DNA from: Actinomycetes bacterium | GTDB lineage: Bacteria; Actinomycetota; Acidimicrobiia; Acidimicrobiales; Ilumatobacteraceae | Assembly (NCBI GenBank): GCA_025359865.1 | Contig: JANYDH010000179.1 | Span: forward strand, 1-36,007 | Direction of reading: 5' to 3' | DNA: 36,007 nt | In this document: positions 35,101 through 36,007 of the stretch, piece by piece | How the letters are laid out: every line of letters starts with the position of its first letter | Numbering within the stretch: position 1 is the stretch's first letter | Notes under the pieces: model-generated | The model's database searches: none | The model's input: only the letters and a program-made list of their open reading frames with translations | Told to the model about the DNA's origin: nothing | Translations under genes and position numbers: made by a program

Positions 35101-35980
35101 CGCCGAACTCGCCGGGAACGATCTGCTGCAAGGCCGCGCCCATCTCCATCTCGAGATGGCCCACAGCGTGTTACCGAATTCCGGGGCACGCAAGCACGCC
35201 GATGAGGCGATCCGCATCTTCGAATCAATCGGCCACGATCGACTTCTCGGCGCTGCGTTGGTCAACAGCGGACTCTCGGCCATGCATGCCGGTGATTGGG
35301 ATGATGCATTGCTGCGCTACCGGCGCGCAGCCATCGTCATCGCCCGAACTGGTGACGTTGCCGACGCAGCGATCGTGCTGTTGAACGAAGGATTTCTCCT
35401 GTTGCGACAGGGACGAACCGCACAGGCCGACGCACTCGGCATCCGAGCGATGCGCGCCTTCGACAACATCGAAATGGAGATTCATGGTGCCTACGCGCGT
35501 CACCTGCGCAGTCGGATCGCGGCGGTCGAACGCAGATTCGACGTGGCCGAGGAGCTGATGGCTGCCTCGCGTGCCGCGTTCGCACGTCTGGGCGATCGGG
35601 CGATGGTGATCGACTGCGATGTGGCGTCGATCGACCGGCTACTGCGCGAGGGTCGTCCGCCCGAGGCGCTGGCGTTTGCTCGGTCGATCGAGTCAGCAAT
35701 CAGCGGCGCAGAAGGAGGCATCGACGATTCCTACGCACTGCTGCGAGGCATCGCCGAGGCCCGAACCGATGATGCCGCACATGGCGTGGCCCGAGTGCTC
35801 GATGCCCTTCGCTCCGCTCGCGAACGACACCTGAAGTACGACGAGTACCTGTGCCTCACCGCGCTCATCGAGATCGAACAAGCAGGCGGTCCCGCAGCGC
35901 CACCCAACGCTCGATTCGAGCGCGACGCCATCACCGCGGCCCTCGGCCTCGTCCTCGAACCATTACCCCACCTACCGTGA
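32198..35980 (+). CDS. Class III cyclase-like / STAND ATPase / TPR multidomain protein
   Basis: 1260 aa. Residues about 25-185 form a class III adenylate/guanylate cyclase homology domain: LADLTGFTRLTERL (first metal Asp33) and GGDIIGFAGDAALVWF (second metal site GD, 82-83), then SVGVHTG. A second cyclase-like half (about 248-375) lacks the DxxGFT motif but keeps VLGDPVNVAARAL. Next comes an AAA_16/STAND-type NTPase (about 440-800) with SIVGDPGMGASDLL (464-475), where the Walker A lysine is replaced (GMGAS in place of GxGKS), and Walker B WLLAIDDLD. The C-terminal 450 residues are helical TPR-like repeats (ARHYEEAGRTREAFPLAVNAG..., ALLRYRRAAIVIARTGDVADAAIVLLNEG). Proteins of this plan combine cyclase homology with an ATPase and TPR scaffold; many are poorly characterised. 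Coupled to a lipoprotein by TGATG. The stop codon is followed by the hairpin repeat. Confidence 0.88.
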   Translation: MTLDYASRVATDWLAAETPEPWRELEGTAVLADLTGFTRLTERLTSLGAEGAEVLHRALTLCFSTLLGASMTLGGDIIGFAGDAALVWFDGDDHEIRAIESACAMSTSLGRLPAAVTGGKRLRASVGVHTGTMTAMLVGSPQRALFLCGPEISTLVTLEAAAGPGQVVASASLADRLPPSWRGPDIGPGVLVTRRGRPRAAAVTPFATRIVHADDADPTHTERMLSLLSPAVRELMTTDIPMGDHRAAAIGFVAVPGIDTMLMADGPDAVHRALDLVATTVGRIAGELSVAWLDTDVGVNSVKLMLTAGSPQAVDDDEGRLLLALRRILDESDVALRAGAQRGRVFSGALGVSGRRTFTVLGDPVNVAARALGFAADRELIAGDGLGVADRPSVTAVGLGAKTLKNRVRPVEMWRVTAVHAPAEFVGGSRSTPMSSGRVAERERIAAAWKRTFEGVGASLSIVGDPGMGASDLLAEAADRAGPAATLVVADPYRTQIPYGTVTTIVRSLALAAGAGDADQGWPWLASFGTQPAANDDHPVDHPVDHIAEWLDDGRRALQQQPRDEEVDPATTARRARAVLVALIEAAAPNSWLLAIDDLDAVDDASRLVLSELRAMTHRHEWLLLTSSSLSGISLAADADPSTVITLDPFEDGEATQFVIEIEPRLRDDQVARIVAAGKGNPFVLSELARHPQGGELPDSLDRLGAARVDALPVATRRLVRDVATFGTTISLATIADVLGRDDLADPDAWTDAASVLRPAGPGLIAFRHDAYRIAAHTSLPFQRRRELHGLIADHLARQPGHSHAVLARHYEEAGRTREAFPLAVNAGRAAACAGALVEASDLIGMAVRLARDVDRPALGSLLVEQGRILTMLGDFPGAERALSAAGRALRDPVGYSEMCSERASLAIRRSQYRQARSWSRKGLSVTDPLACDAVEIRCKLLLDDAAALYFTGRYAQSLRLAAQALSAAELAGNDLLQGRAHLHLEMAHSVLPNSGARKHADEAIRIFESIGHDRLLGAALVNSGLSAMHAGDWDDALLRYRRAAIVIARTGDVADAAIVLLNEGFLLLRQGRTAQADALGIRAMRAFDNIEMEIHGAYARHLRSRIAAVERRFDVAEELMAASRAAFARLGDRAMVIDCDVASIDRLLREGRPPEALAFARSIESAISGAEGGIDDSYALLRGIAEARTDDAAHGVARVLDALRSARERHLKYDEYLCLTALIEIEQAGGPAAPPNARFERDAITAALGLVLEPLPHLP

Positions 35981-36007
35981 GCTTTGGTCGTGAGATGTCG
36001 CTCAGCG
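35980..36007 (+). repeat. Second copy of the hairpin repeat, cut by window end
   Basis: Positions 35980-36000 match the 21-nt left arm at 30415-30435 exactly. The loop here is CTCAG and the last two bases CG fit the start of the right arm. The first base of the repeat is the A of the cyclase gene's TGA stop. The full stem would lie beyond the window. Confidence 0.85.

Overview
This is a high-GC window (strong G/C preference at third codon positions). It carries many GTG starts, stop/start overlaps of the GTGA and TGATG type, and several genes whose start codon lies 6-7 nt after a -10-like hexamer, which is the leaderless layout common in actinobacteria. The order coaE, uvrB, uvrA on one strand is an actinobacterial chromosomal arrangement. 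A WS/DGAT acyltransferase, a D-aminoacylase-type amidohydrolase, a FadD-like ligase and many Thr-rich lipoproteins fit a free-living actinobacterium. My guess is class Acidimicrobiia (Ilumatobacter-like); this is inference, not proven by a marker gene.

Layout. 1-2257: a rhomboid-like membrane protein without the catalytic serine motif, convergent with an MFS transporter that is coupled to uvrA. 2254-10804: the excision-repair block (uvrA, uvrB, then coaE, all on the minus strand), interrupted by plus-strand genes: a 123-aa orphan, an EAL-domain protein, a GNAT acetyltransferase and a decayed or poorly defined stretch. A LexA-type SOS box sits in the uvrB promoter, and a weaker one lies between uvrA and its divergent neighbour. 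10845-15931: an ABM-fold protein, a secreted protein of unknown function, an amidohydrolase and an acyl-CoA synthetase. 15932-17106: a gene-free, repeat-dense kilobase with a perfect 20-bp hairpin, a tandem pair of palindromic units and inverted copies of another repeat.

17107-22327: a NifU-domain protein, a truncated haemoglobin, a propeller-like protein that has lost its signal peptide, an M23 lipoprotein, a 5'-truncated DUF4143 fragment, a MOSC protein and a DMT exporter. 22359-28123 (minus): a membrane-anchored alpha/beta hydrolase coupled to WS/DGAT (neutral-lipid metabolism), an M1 aminopeptidase and a large lipoprotein. 28438-36007: four proteins of unknown function (three lipoproteins and one soluble protein), a relic of a tryptophanase/tyrosine phenol-lyase gene, and a 1260-aa cyclase/STAND/TPR regulator coupled to a lipoprotein.

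The most notable points are: (i) the coupled lipoprotein and cyclase-like giant with a degenerate Walker A, a plausible uncharacterised envelope-to-cytoplasm signalling pair; (ii) an intergenic hairpin repeat present after two different stop codons; (iii) the repeat island at 15.9-17.1 kb; (iv) several broken genes. No CRISPR array, rRNA, tRNA, prophage or complete insertion sequence was found.
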